From Mauremys mutica (lineage: Eukaryota > Chordata > Testudines > Geoemydidae): DNA of 64,000 bases. A program made the translations under genes and the position numbers. The notes under the pieces are model-generated. The model was not told the DNA's origin and ran no database searches. It saw only the letters and a list, made by a program, of their open reading frames with translations. The stretch is taken from assembly GCF_020497125.1 (NCBI RefSeq), contig NC_059081.1:65864768-65928767 (forward strand), given 5' to 3'. The number at the start of each line of letters is the position of its first letter. Position 1 is the first letter of the stretch. Positions 10,946-22,156 of the stretch are shown here, in pieces.

Positions 10946-12030
10946 CTTATGTGCTCTGAATATAATAAAAAAAAAATGTGTTTCCAGCATTGTCGATATA
11001 ATGTATTTTCAAATGTTGGAAATCAGTTTATGAATTTTATGTAGGCCATTGAGAACACACACAGCACCTGTACTGGACCAGAGTGGGAATAATAGAAGAG
11101 AAAAAACGATACAACATTTAGCAGTTCTCCCATATTCACTTTGTAATAATAGAAAACAGCATTGTAAAGCTCGGTGTAACAAATCACAGTCCACAATTCA
11201 TTCTTTTCTTATATAGGTACTTCTTGCCATTTGTCAATATGAGCTTTTAATTCACCATTGAAATAAGGGCCTAAACGCAATAATGGTAATCTACATTTCT
11301 TTTCTCTATACATTTATCCAATCATACTGGTAAGCCATAGAATCCTGTGTCTCTACAGCTATTAAGACCGGAGGTCTAAGTCTCCTCTGATTTAATTACC
11401 AGACCATCAAAATTCCTTACAGGCAACAGCAAGTTCTAGTCAAAGCCCCATTGCATGTATTTAGATTTTTAATTTTCTTACAGAATGATGCGCTTCAAAC
11501 TGGAGCTAGCCCATCTGTTCCCCTCATTTTCACCACAGCATAGTTTCCCAATTTGTCATGTAAACAGTTGAAAATTAATAAGAATTAAGAGCTGCCAATT
11601 CCAACAGAGTAAGGGGCTTTCTATGCATATACAACGGTGGCACCAGTTGAACAAAGTTTACTTGAAAAGCAAGTGGCAACAGTGCTTGTTTCTACCGCTC
11701 CTGTCTTTCATCTTTAAAACACTTTACAAAACATCAGCTAGTTAATCTTCTATTGAGGTGGAATAATAATTATAGACTAATCAAGATGTAACAGCAATTA
11801 CATGGTGCAAAATTTGAAACACTAGTGGGCAAGCCAGTACGAATTTCAGTCCACAATAATTCTTAAAACAGCTCTGAGGTGCCAAGGAGCAAATCATTTT
11901 AATTTAGTAAGTGAGGTCAATCCCACTATTACAATATTAATAAAAAAACAATTTTGGGCTAGATTGTGCCCTGCTGTTCAGCACAACACTGGAAAGAGTG
12001 CAGCAAGATCAGGCCAGGGCATATGTTTCC
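10946..12030. other. no gene seen
   Basis: Unique AT-rich sequence without recognisable repeats. Confidence 0.5.
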
Positions 12031-12039
12031 CACACATAG

Positions 12040-12335
12040 TATTTTCCACACAAGGATTTCAAAGCATTTTACAAACTTTAATGAATTAAGCTCCTCAGCA
12101 CCTCTGTGAGGTAAATTGGCATTACTCAGCTAAACTCATCCCTGCTGTAGAAGGGTGCACTTCCATGTACTTCAATAGAATAGGACCTACTCATTCCAGT
12201 GCTGAATTTAGCTCATTATGCCCATTTTACATAGGGGGAAGCTGAGGCCTAATAAGGTTTGTCTCAGAGCTGTGAACAGTTTTCAGAGATCCTGACATGT
12301 TCCATGTGATTTAACCACCAGACTATCCTACCTCT
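12040..12335 (-). mobile_element. MIR/LINE2-type relic, antisense
   Basis: Antisense motifs of the old family appear in order: AAGGATTTCAAAGCATTTTA at 12051, CTGTGAGGTAAAT near 12104, CCCATTTTACATAGGGGGAA at about 12221, GCTGAGGCC, and TTTAACCACCAGACTATCC near 12311. About 100 bp between the AGGTAAATTGGCATTA and CCCATTTTACA parts looks inserted, so the relic is interrupted. Confidence 0.55.
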
Positions 12336-12652
12336 GAGGCCAATGCTTCAATCAGAGAGGCCAGCTAAGAATACATCAATACTAATTGTTCTAGAGCTGC
12401 AAAAACTTCAAATGCTTATCCTGTATTTATTTTCAGATCACTCCTGCAGTCATCTTTTGTACAAAATTACCTTAGTAAATTAATGGGATTCTTGCATGTA
12501 AAAAGTGTCATAGTCTTAACTCCATCTCTATCTCTATTGGAAAAGTGACATCAAGCAGGTTACTTGGTGAATGCAATTACCAGGCATTAGGATATGCCAT
12601 CATGTGCATTTCAAACAGACCATATTCATTGGCCCCTTTGTTTTCTTCAAGG
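12336..12652. other. no gene seen
   Basis: Unique sequence up to the target duplication of the next element. Confidence 0.5.
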
Positions 12653-12825
12653 GAATATTGTAGGGTTGCTAACTTTCTACTCACACAAAAACCAAACACC
12701 CTTGCCCCACCCCTCTTCTGAGGCCTGACCCCCACCCCACCCCTTCTCTGAGGCCTGACCCCCACTCACTCCACACACTCCCCTTGCTCTCCCCACCCTC
12801 ACTCGCTCATTTTCACCGGGCTGGC

Positions 12826-13600
12826 TCAGGGGATTAGGGTGTGGGCTCCGGCTGGGGGTGCAGCTCCAGGGCGGGGGACAGGAATGAGAAGTTCACGATG
12901 CAGGAGGGGGCTGCAGGCTGAGGCAGTGGGTTGGGATGTGAGAGGGGGTGAGAACTCTGCCTGGGGCTGCAGGGTCTGAGGTGGCACCAGGGATGAGGGG
13001 TTTAGAGTGCAGGAGGGGGCTCCAGGCTGGGGGGACAGAGCCGAGGGGTTCAGAGTATGAGAGGGGGTTCTGGGCTGAGACAGAGGGTTGGGGTGTGGGA
13101 GAGGGTATGGGCTCTGGGATGGGGGGGCCGGGTTCCAGGGTGGGGCCAGAAATGAGGGATTCACGGTGCGGGAGGCGACTCCGGGATGGGGCTGGGGTTG
13201 GCATGTGGGGGGGACGCCACTGATGGCTCTAGCTGCGGGTGCAGGGCCTGGTGTGAGGCGGGAATGAAGGATTTGAGGTTTAGGAGGTGACTCTGGGCTT
13301 GGGGTGCAGGCAGATGTGAGGGCTCTGGCTGGGGTGCAGGCTCTGCGGTGGGGCAGGGGAGGAGGGGTTTGGGTGCAGGAGAGTGCTCCGAGCTGGGACT
13401 GAGGGGTTTGGAGGGCGGGAGGGGGATCAGGGCTGGGGTGCAGGGGGTGCAGGATCTGGGGTGGAGCGGGGGAGGAGGGGTTTGGGTGCAGGAGTGCTCC
13501 AAGCTGGGACTGAGGGGTTCGGAGGGCAGGAGGGGGATCAGGGCTGAGGCACAGCTGCGGGAGGGGGTCACGGGTGCAGGTTCCAGATGGCACCTACCTC
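12826..13600. repeat. G-rich degenerate minisatellite inside hAT copy 1
   Basis: The plus strand repeats GGGGTGCAGG, GAGGGGTTT, GGAGGGGGCTC and GGGCTGGG modules at roughly 70-110 bp spacing with much variation. Strand asymmetry is strong (purine-rich plus strand). The many G-runs could form G-quadruplexes. It explains the open frames called on both strands. Confidence 0.75.
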
Positions 13601-13688
13601 AGGCGGCTCCCGGAAGTAGTGGAATGATTCCCTTCCGGCTCTTTGGCATGGGGCGGCCAGGTGGCTCTGTGCAATTCCCTGACTGCAG

Positions 13689-13738
13689 GCACCGGATGTG
13701 CAGCTCCCATTGGCCAATGGGAGCTGCACATCCGGTGC
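13689..13738. repeat. perfect 50-bp palindrome
   Basis: Two 25-bp arms beginning GCACCGGATGTGCAGCTCCC meet at TTGG|CCAA with no spacer and no mismatch. It lies inside hAT copy 1, near its right side. It is absent or not recognisable in copy 2. Such palindromes can extrude as cruciforms; perfect pairing in an otherwise degenerate element suggests recent gene conversion or an internal element. Confidence 0.95.
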
Positions 13739-13965
13739 TTGGGGTGGAGGCAGCGTGCAGAGCCCCCTGGCTGCCCCTACACGTAGGAGCTAGAGTGGGA
13801 ACATGCCACTGCTTCTGGGAGCCGCAGGGAGTCAGCCTTAGCCCCCCTGCACTGCTGATGGGACTTTTAATGGCCTGGTCAGCAGTGCTGACCGGAGCCG
13901 CTAGGGTCCCTTTTCAACCAGGCGTTCCAGTCAAACACCAGACACTTGGCAACCCTAGGATATTG

Positions 13966-14598
13966 GGAAATAAAGCAAGCATAAAACATATTTACAGTAT
14001 CATTACAATTTGAATTCAATAATATCCCCCAAAATACCTAGTAATTTGGTTTTAAACTGTTCTTGGATGAATCCAAACTGTGCAGGTTGCATAGTCCTAT
14101 CATATTTTAGTCATGTACTGGTTCAGAAATACTATACTATGAAACTTACAGGAGACTACAGCACTTACTGGGACAAAACAGCTCTCAACTATATGCACAG
14201 ATTACAATGGGCTGTTCAGGCAGTCTTTAACTCCGTTTCTCTAAAAATATATAGGACAAATTATACTGTTTATCTGTAGTGTTAGGGTTTTTTTTTATTA
14301 TTATTATTACACACCTGGGACCATACTCTTTACCAGTATAAATCAGTGTAAGCTGCATTAACTTCAATAGGGTGCACCAGTTTATACCATCTTCAACATG
14401 CAGATTGAGATTTTCAAAAGATATAAAGGCATCTAAAAATGCAGATAATCACGTAGGCCCAGAGCCTCAAAGATATTAAGTACTTAATTCCTGCTGAAAT
14501 CAATGGGAGTTAGGCATCCTGAGGCTATGGACTCCTGGAGTTTTTCAAAAGCACCTAAGCAAGTTACACCTGTAACACCCCATTGACTTTCAATGAGA
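13966..14598. other. no gene; possible old inverted-repeat remnants
   Basis: The phrases TAAATCAGTGTAAGCTGCAT and ATTAACTTCAATAGGGTGCA near 14338-14378 resemble the GACTTCAATGGG-centred elements seen elsewhere in the window. Nothing else is recognised. Confidence 0.4.
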
Positions 14599-14603
14599 CT
14601 TAG

Positions 14604-14859
14604 GGCATATCGACACTGCACCGTAGTGTAGACAGGGGAGTGAATCGCAGAGCGCATCAAAAGGTTGTGCGTTAATTGCCCGTGTGGACATTGTTGGTAC
14701 AAACTAAAAAGCACTTTTCTCTTTCAAACAGGACTACAGTAACATGCATTAGGTACCTTTTAGTTTGCATCAGCAACTGCCAGTTAGAGCATATCTCTTT
14801 GGGGGTGCTCTGCAATTCACACTCCGGTAGTCCTCACTGTGGTGCAGTGTAGACACAGC
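14604..14859. mobile_element. GTCTACAC-type inverted-repeat element with 5-bp flank repeats
   Basis: Termini GGCATATCGACACTGCA and TGCAGTGTAGACACAGC form an imperfect inverted pair. The flanks are CTTAG (14599-14603) and CTAAG (14860-14864), 4 of 5 identical. Length 256 bp, no coding capacity. It belongs with the elements at 26.2, 38.0, 49.3 and 59.3 kb on terminal sequence, size and 5-bp flank. The superfamily is inferred (a hAT group with 5-bp duplication is possible). Confidence 0.7.
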
Positions 14860-14864
14860 CTAAG

Positions 14865-15540
14865 ATACCTAACCTGTTTATGCACTTTTGAAAATCCCAT
14901 TAGGCTCCTATTTGCATCTGTAGGTACCTAAATAGCTTTAAAAACCTGGCCCTTGGCCAGGGGCTCTGGAACAAATTGTACAGTGGGGATGCTGAGAGCC
15001 ATTGAACCAAACTATAAACCCTGTATATGATGGAAACCATTTCAACCCAGGGGTATGGCAGCACCCTTAGGTCCAGAACCTATGCCCTGACCCCTACAGT
15101 CTTGAGATTGCATCTGTGTTGCAAGGTGGACTTCACTGTATAACACAAAGTCCCTGTGGGAAAAGCTCTTCCTGTCAGGACTAGTGGAATTCTAAGGCTC
15201 CACTATTGTATGCTATAACTTGAGCTTTGGAAATAAACTCTCTCATGTCAGGATATGAATTCATCAGGACAAAAAGATGTTCCTGATTTAGGCCTGGCTA
15301 GCCCAGTAGCCAACTCCTCGTGAGAAGTCTGACATTTGAATCCAGACACGCTATCATTAAGGTTTGTTTGGTTTTTATTTTAATGTAATTAATAGAGTTT
15401 GAACTTAATATCCATGTCCCTGTTAAGTTTTTATGTCTCTGCACGGTGATTACTTCTTAAATTTCACAACAGCTCTTCGCAAACCAGACTTCTCCACGGA
15501 GATCAGCTGTATAGGCCAAGCAGGAAACACACACACACAC
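14865..15540. other. no gene seen
   Basis: Unique sequence; a short CA run lies at about 15528-15539. Confidence 0.5.
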
Positions 15541-15740
15541 AAAATTAAAATCTAATGCCTAAATGATCACTTTTGCGTTAATTAGATTTTGCTGTGACTA
15601 TGAGCTAAGTCGCTAGCAAGACTGTAGGCTGAGATTTTGATTTAAAGCTGTAGCTAATGTGTTTCATTGCCAGATTTGCTCATAGTCAAAGCTAATTATC
15701 CCAATTATGCTTACATGATTTTTGAAACAAACAAAAAAAG
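15541..15740. promoter_or_regulatory. candidate conserved non-coding element (homeodomain-type motifs)
   Basis: The segment carries TTAATTAG (15578-15585), CTAATTAT (15692-15699) and CCAATTATG just after it, all homeodomain-type cores. TGACTATGAGC at 15595-15605 is repeated exactly inverted at 15678-15688, and each copy sits near a TAATTA core, so the whole looks like two inverted half-sites about 70 bp apart. It has no repeat-family signature. Enhancer function and conservation are inference only. Confidence 0.3.
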
Positions 15741-16480
15741 GTGTTAAAAAGACAGCGTATGGAAGACTGTTTTTTTAATATATCAACAATTTAAAATCTA
15801 GATTTTCTGTGGTACAGAAAAGCAAGTAATTAGCAAGTGAAATAAGAGTGATACAGTTAAGCAAATATCCCATTTTCAAGGCCCATTGGGAAATATTACA
15901 TGGAATAAAAGGCTCCTACACACATATCCACTGGTGTCCTAGATGTGGAACAATCACCTTTCATTAATGAATATTTTTCCTCAGGATGTTTTAAAAACAT
16001 ACTTTTAAAAATTTGCAAGATTTTTCAGGATTTTTTAAATGGAAAACCAAAAGCTGCAGTATCTTGATTTGTTTCATTTTTCTCCCCACTTGTAATTTCT
16101 TAACCCTTTCCTCCCTTCTTTTTACTTGGTCCATTTTGCCTCCAGAAAAGAAGAGAATGGTGGTAACAGAGAAAAGAAGGGAACATTGAATACTGAAAAT
16201 ATTTCTATTTTCATTAAAAAAAACACAGAAAACTTCAAAAGAAACAGCATTTTCTCATGAAGAATGCATTTGAAAGAAGGCCTTTTTTCAATCCCAAAAG
16301 CAGTTTTTTGAATGAAAACTTTCAACCAGCTCTGTTCATTGGTTTATTCCTTATCTCTTCCTTATGCTCTTGTTTTAGGCCCTGATCTTGCAATGAGCTC
16401 AACTGAAGTCAAACAGGATCCATGCAGGCACAGGCATCTGCAAACCTGCTGCTCCTTGCATATGAGGTACTTGATGCAGA
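15741..16480. other. AT-rich DNA with a possible TAGAGCTGG-type remnant
   Basis: The part up to CAACCAGCTCTG at about 16323-16334, with many A/T-rich AAAATTT-like words, resembles the right end of the hAT-like family complete at 61.4 kb. No left end or target duplication is seen. No gene. Confidence 0.4.
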
Positions 16481-16620
16481 CATCATCTCGTGTCAGGTGT
16501 CCTCCCTCTCCTGTTTCAAATCACCCTTCAAAACCCACTGCTTAAAACGGAGAGGAGTTTCCCTCTACTTTCCCTGGCTTGGGTAAACCATGTCCACATC
16601 GCTCCCACTCTGCCTAAAAT
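16480..16620 (+). mobile_element. possible LINE2 coding-end relic
   Basis: The phrase TTTCAAATCACCCTTCAAAA followed by CCCACTGCTTA resembles the end of LINE2 ORF2 (a PheLysSer..LeuLysThrHis-type motif). It is short and unsupported by neighbouring tail sequence, so the call is weak. Confidence 0.35.
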
Positions 16621-16828
16621 GGTAAGGTGGCAGCTCCTCCTCCTGTTTCAATCTACATTAGCCACTCACCATAGGGTTATAGTTGGAGGTCAGTGCTGCT
16701 TCCTTCCCTTCCCACATTTAGATCCTAAACCTCACAGGGAATGCTCTGTGGAGACCGGGCAGTTTAAGAGGAACGATACCACAGCAGCAGATAACTACTA
16801 ACCCCTTTCCATGAGTGAAGATCATTTG

Positions 16829-17361
16829 TAGGTCTGGTACAAAAAACCTGTTAAAACTGATTTTTGTTGTTTGTTTTTTTTACCAGAAATTGGAGTTTTG
16901 ACTAAGATAAAATTGAGGCGAAAGTGTCAGCTCGCCATTGAAAATTTAGAATTTTCATCTAAGAAAAATAAACACCCTCAAAACAAAACAAAATTTTGTT
17001 TTGGAAATCTCACCGCTGTGCATTATGGGAGTTGTCTCTCTGGTGCCTCCCGTTCTCCCCTGGTGATGCACCACAGGCAAGGACTCCGATGATGGCCCCA
17101 GTATCTCAGGAAGAAAAGAGACAGTGGCGCATTACATCCAGGGGCCTAGCCCACAGGAGAAAACCGGAGTATGCGGCGCTGAACTAGAACTCCCATGAGG
17201 CATTACTGGCAGCATTTACAAATTGAAATTTTCAGTTTTCAGCCAACATTTTTCACTTTTAGATTTTTTTTCCCCTCTGGAAAATTTTGACAAAAGTGAA
17301 ATTATTTTTTAGTTAAAGTTTTCCATTAAACCCCCCTCCCCCGATTTCCCAACCAGCTCTA
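16829..17361. mobile_element. TAGAGCTGG-family hAT-like element, degraded
   Basis: The right end ACCAGCTCTA (ending 17361) matches the family terminus, and a TAGGTCTGGT at 16829 may be the matching left end. The body has the A/T-rich GAAAATTT-type words typical of the family, plus an inner inverted pair GCATTATGGGAGTT (about 17019) / AACTCCCATGAGGCATTA (about 17188). No 8-bp duplication could be confirmed, so the left border is uncertain. Confidence 0.5.
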
Positions 17362-17369
17362 TTAATCTT

Positions 17370-20300
17370 TAAGACCTTTAGAACATCTAAAATAATTAGC
17401 TTTGAGGAGAGTGGCAATGCTGTATCACTGCGTGATGCCAAGCCCAGTTACGTATAAAACCATTTTGTAGGTAAAGTAAAATATTGGTTTCTCTCAGCTA
17501 TGTAACAAGCTGAAACCAGATTCCTTTTATCAGATTCCTTTTGGATAGCCTGTACATACTGCAATGCCATTCAGTAAGCATAAGGATTTTCAGAGCTATT
17601 TTGCATACAGGATATAGTCTATTTATATATCATATTTACAGTTGGATTAATTTTTCAACCATATGCAGTAAAGTCATTCCTCCCACTCCACTTAAAGAAA
17701 ATACCCATCTGAGGTAATGTTTTTTGCCATGTAACTTAGCCCGTTCCAGACCATGTGACTGATCAACACCCCCATGGATAAAACGTATGCTCTGAGTGAC
17801 TTCCTCAAACTATGCTGAAGGTTGCATATGTATGGATTGCTTATCCTGTAACCTGACAGGGTCAACGTTGCCATTCTAATTTCGCTAAAGAAGCGATCTG
17901 CTCTCTTTAGAGTGGGGAGCCACCATCTTAATGCTAATATTTGAATGGCAGAGTCTATACCACATCTCAGCAATAACCTACGCACACAATTTTTTAATGA
18001 ACCTCCAGCAAATCAGACAGATGTGATGATAGAGGACTATATAAAAGCTTATGGAGGAAAAAAAGAAAAGAAAAGCTCGTTTTAATTCTTTAAGTGCTTC
18101 TAAATGCTGCAAATGTAAGCTTCTAATATAAAGTGGAGGCCTCCGGGCATATGGGAATTTTTAAATATGTCATAAAAAGACCTAAACGCATACATTAATT
18201 TTTAATAACGTTATTAATGGGCTTGCATTTCCAAACACAACCTTACAAAATACCTCTTGTGAAGCAACGTAAAAACCTTCTCCTGAGGTTTGTTAATTTC
18301 TTAGACTGCTTTAAAAAAATAAAAGGTAGGCACCAAAGCGTTTATAAAAATTATAAAGATGTTTCTTTTTTTAAAAAGACACAGCCACATTATTACTTCA
18401 GAATTGACATGGAATTCTATTTCCCATGGTTGTTATATCTCCTGTAATTTAATAAACATATGAGTTAGGATATTGTGAAACTATTATGGTCAAGAGTCTC
18501 CGCTCTGATCTACCTTGGGGATCCTTTGGTTTATTTTGCATGTCAGCCTCCCATTCTCATCACTGGGAAGTCTGAGCCCAGAATGAATGCAGGATATGTC
18601 TTGAGAGCTTCCTAACACACTGCCACAGTTGCAGTCAGTGGAGGTGCCTGTGCTGAAGCCCAATTGATATAAGAGAAAGTGGACAGCTGGTGTTCGCAGT
18701 TGGAGCTCCAAGCCTTTGGAATTCACTTCTTCCCCATGTACATAACAGCCCAAGTTTGTCGGCCTTCATTGTACTTCTTTCTTAGCAGTGAGGTGGTGGG
18801 TATTGAGTAGAGCTGAGGGTGATGGTGTCAGACTCTGTGGAGTGTGTATGTATTGGGGAGGCGTCAATTAATTGCTATTATATTTATGTTGTCACTAGGG
18901 TTTTTGATTTGCTTGGGAGGAACTGACGGGGCTCTGTATTGACTGAGTAAATGTTTAAGCGATGGTCAAGAGTGCCCAGGGTGTTGGATGGGAGTTGTTT
19001 TACTGTAGCTCATGAAAATCCAAATACATAAATAAATGTAGTTTAAACACATATTGGCAAAATTCTCTTCATTTGCTGATGAGGGCAGCACTTCATTTAA
19101 CAAAATTGGCTCTTTCAGGTACGTGTTCCCTGATCTTAGTCATCTCACCTGTTTTACCGGCCACTATTCTAAACTTTGTCCATTCAAACTTTAGTTGAGT
19201 TCTGTAATTCTTTTAGCTTTCACGCTTTAAAGAGAAGGTCTGACGCAGTTAACGACGACCAAAGTTGTTGTTTACAGCCCCAAATAGGATTGGATTAGTT
19301 AAACCTTAGCTGCCTTTCTTGATTTTCTTCATTCTCACTATACACGGGAAAATAATTTGGTTGAATGAAATCTGGCAAGCATTCTTCTACCTTCATAATC
19401 CACCACTGCAATGCCCAAATGATCAAACCGATTGTTTTCCATCTCCATTAACTACTGCTACTAAAGATACTTCCCTATTAAATATGATACTGGACCAGAG
19501 CAAATGAACTCATGTCTGTTTTTAAACCACTTGGCTTTGAGGGTCTGATAGCAATTAAAGTCCATCCACTGATGTTTTCTTCTTTTTATTCAAATTTCTT
19601 TTTATTCCAAGGCATTTCATTATCCAGCATGCAAACCATAAATGCAGGGTGCACAAGATTATGTATCTATTACATGAGCTAAATTAAACACAAATTCAAT
19701 CCCCTGAGGGCTATGGAGGGATAATATGAGAGTATAATGATTGAGGATTTTTACAGTCCCAGTCTTCTAACTGCATGTGGCTGTGAATTTTCTGTACAGA
19801 ACAAGTAGTGATTATGCCTGCCGTTTTTCCATACCATCATTTCAAATAGGCAACTGCGTATTGGCATCTAGGAAGGATTTGGATCGCCCAGCACTTTTAA
19901 ATACATTTCAAAAGTAGTTTTGAAGAAACATTTTTCACCTAACAAGTCAATTTCTAATACCCAGGAGAAATAAATGAGACTCTAAGGCTAATGACATCTG
20001 CTGAAGTTCCAAAGGCATCTTGGGCTTAGCAAAGAAATATCACTGCTCTGAAGGAGCATTCCATCTGGTTATGCCATACCCACCACACTGGTATCTAGGC
20101 ACCTATGCGCTGATACAGTGGCAGGTTCTGACCATCAGTCAGCCCCAGTGGCGGTTTAAAGGGATGGAGGGTTAAAAAGTCTTCTCCCAGGACGGCAGCC
20201 TGGTTTGTGTGTAAACATGGGAGAAAAAAGTTGCGTTCTGAACAACGTAAAAATGCAGTGCTAGGGGGCGTGAGGATAAGACTTCTCTGGCACACTCTGA

Positions 20301-22065
20301 TGGGAGAAGATCTTTCCATTTCTTCAAGAGAGAAAAGACTCAGCCCCAGAGTTATCAGTCTCCCACTCATGCTTGCTACACAGGAGAATTTCTACAGACA
20401 TGGAGCTGTTGAAGCTCCTGTGAGTGACCTTGACCTACATAAGACTATCTTTCCCCAAGTATGGAGAATATACAGTGGGGAAGGAATTCAGGAGCTCCAA
20501 CACTCACTGCTGGGATACAGAGTTATTCTTTGCTTTGTGGCAGGTCAAACTTTTCCCTGAATAGGTTTTCCTTCTAGGAGTTGCATGGTCCAGAAGGCGA
20601 TGGATATTTTCTTCCAGACTGGGCCACCGGTGTGTAGTTATTTTTATTTGTATTGTGGTAGAAGTTAAGTAAACCAGATCCTGCAAAAACTTATGCATGT
20701 GCTTAGCTTTATGCATGTAAGTAGTGCCATTGAAATCAACAGGGTGATTTATGTCTGAGACATTAAACACGTTCATAAATCTTTGCAGATCTGGAGCCTA
20801 AGACTGTGCTTCTTGAAACTGTTTGTTGGCCAAGGTAAATTATGTTGAATGATTTGGTGACAGTTTTGTTATATTATGTTGCATGGATATGTCATCTCAA
20901 GTTGAGTTAATCAGACTTGCTTTACCCGTATTGCATGTGTTTGTTTACTATATTTTATGTATGCTTTATTTCATGTGAGTAGAAAAATACTAGGTTATGC
21001 ACGATTCCCGGGTGTCAATAAACGTCAGGTGCCGAAACTGAATTGTTTATTGAGTTCAGTAATGGGAATTGCTCACCACTAACATCAGTTATTGACTTTC
21101 AAAAACAACTATTTTGTAACTAGTTACAATTAATTGATACCATGGAAGTCAAACTAAAAAAAAAAAAACCGTCCACCACAACATTAGCATACTAAGGTTT
21201 CCCACTAGCAGTTCATGAAGGAACAGTCAATTGGATTATTTTTCAGGCTTAGCCATTAGCATTTGGAAAACCTTTTTTGTTCAAACCTGATAGCTAAGGT
21301 GAGCTGAAACATGTTAGCTACTGTACTTTTTCAAAGGGTGTACCGTAGCACCTATTCCCACCCCCCAAACCCCGGAAAAGTACATTCCAGCATTCAACTT
21401 GGAAGTCTCGGCTCTCTGAGCTAAGAGGTGAAAACATTATCTAACTTTACTGAGTTAAGAATTTGAGAGTTATTTATAGAAGTTGGTTTGAGAGGCAAAG
21501 TTCGAATCTAGAATCAAAATATTCTGAATTTTGAGGGCTGGGCATTTCAGACCCCACCCAGTTCAGACAAAAACATACCCATTAGAGAAAGCATTTAAAA
21601 GCAACTGTAAAAGCAGCACTGTTTGCAATTGGGAAGGCTGAATTATGAAAGGCATTTGAAAAGGTGAAACAATATTTAAAAACCCGATTTAAGGCAGATT
21701 TCCTGCTTATTTTAAGGGCACAAAGACAATAAAACAGGTGTGATGTACTCCTCATTAGCTAGCAGTCTAATTGAATGGTTGCTAGGCCCCCAACTTCCAC
21801 CGACTATTTCTGTCTGCACTGGAGGATCCAAACTTGCAATGCAACTATGGCTGCAGTGCACATAAAAGGACTGTTAAGTTATTCATGTAATGCTGCTCAG
21901 AATTACACCAGGATCAAAAGCCACAGCCCTTGGAAATGAACATTTAAAATGAACATACTTAGTTCTTTTTCCATAGCATAAGATGGAAATAAGATTAATC
22001 TTGAACGAAGCTCTGAATGAATTAATATGTCAATAAATTAATGGGGTTATTAAAGATGTAGTTTT
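17370..22065. other. long unique stretch, no gene
   Basis: This is the largest stretch with few recognisable repeats. No exon-like open frame has a known domain. At 20683-20745, AGATCCTGCAAAAACTTATG and CATGTGCTTAGC resemble an old GATCCTGCAA-type inverted-repeat element. A-runs lie at 21157-21168. A region at about 21700-21790 (AAGGGCACAAAGACAATAAA, TCATTAGCTAGCAGTCTAAT) has the look of conserved regulatory DNA, untested. Confidence 0.5.
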
Positions 22066-22069
22066 ATGT

Positions 22070-22156
22070 GGGCCAAATTCCACTCTGAGCGCCACTAGTG
22101 TAATTCAGCTGAAATCAATGGGCTGCAGGGTGGTACTTCAAGAAGAATTTGGCCCC
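22070..22156. mobile_element. short inverted-repeat element (GGGCCAAATTC)
   Basis: Left end GGGCCAAATTCCAC and right end GAATTTGGCCCC are inverted copies. The centre contains CAGCTGAAATCAATGGGCTG, the same kind of centre as other palindromic elements here. About 87 bp, no coding capacity. ATGTG occurs on both sides of the element and may be part of a target duplication. Confidence 0.65.

Larger units (their letters stand above)
12661..13957 (-). mobile_element. long non-autonomous hAT-like element, copy 1 (TAGGGTTG family)
   Basis: Termini are TAGGGTTGCTAAC (12661) and TTGGCAACCCTA (ending 13957), an inverted pair. The flanks GAATATTG (12653-12660) and GGATATTG (13958-13965) match at 7 of 8 bases, which fits the 8-bp duplication of hAT transposons. 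The 1,297-bp body has a G-rich degenerate tandem core and no transposase. A second, shorter copy in the opposite orientation is at 27794-28575. The long Pro/Ser-rich reverse frame (12826-13593, 255 codons) and its overlaps come from the skewed composition and are not genes. Confidence 0.8.

Noticed and set aside
12826..13593. 255-codon reverse-strand frame, Pro/Ser-rich, looks like a long protein
   Set aside because: It lies wholly in the G-rich minisatellite of a hAT-like element, and long frames are open on both strands, as expected from low stop-codon density in such DNA.
12826..13600. CRISPR-like array
   Set aside because: Repeats are degenerate, unevenly spaced and inside a eukaryotic transposon.
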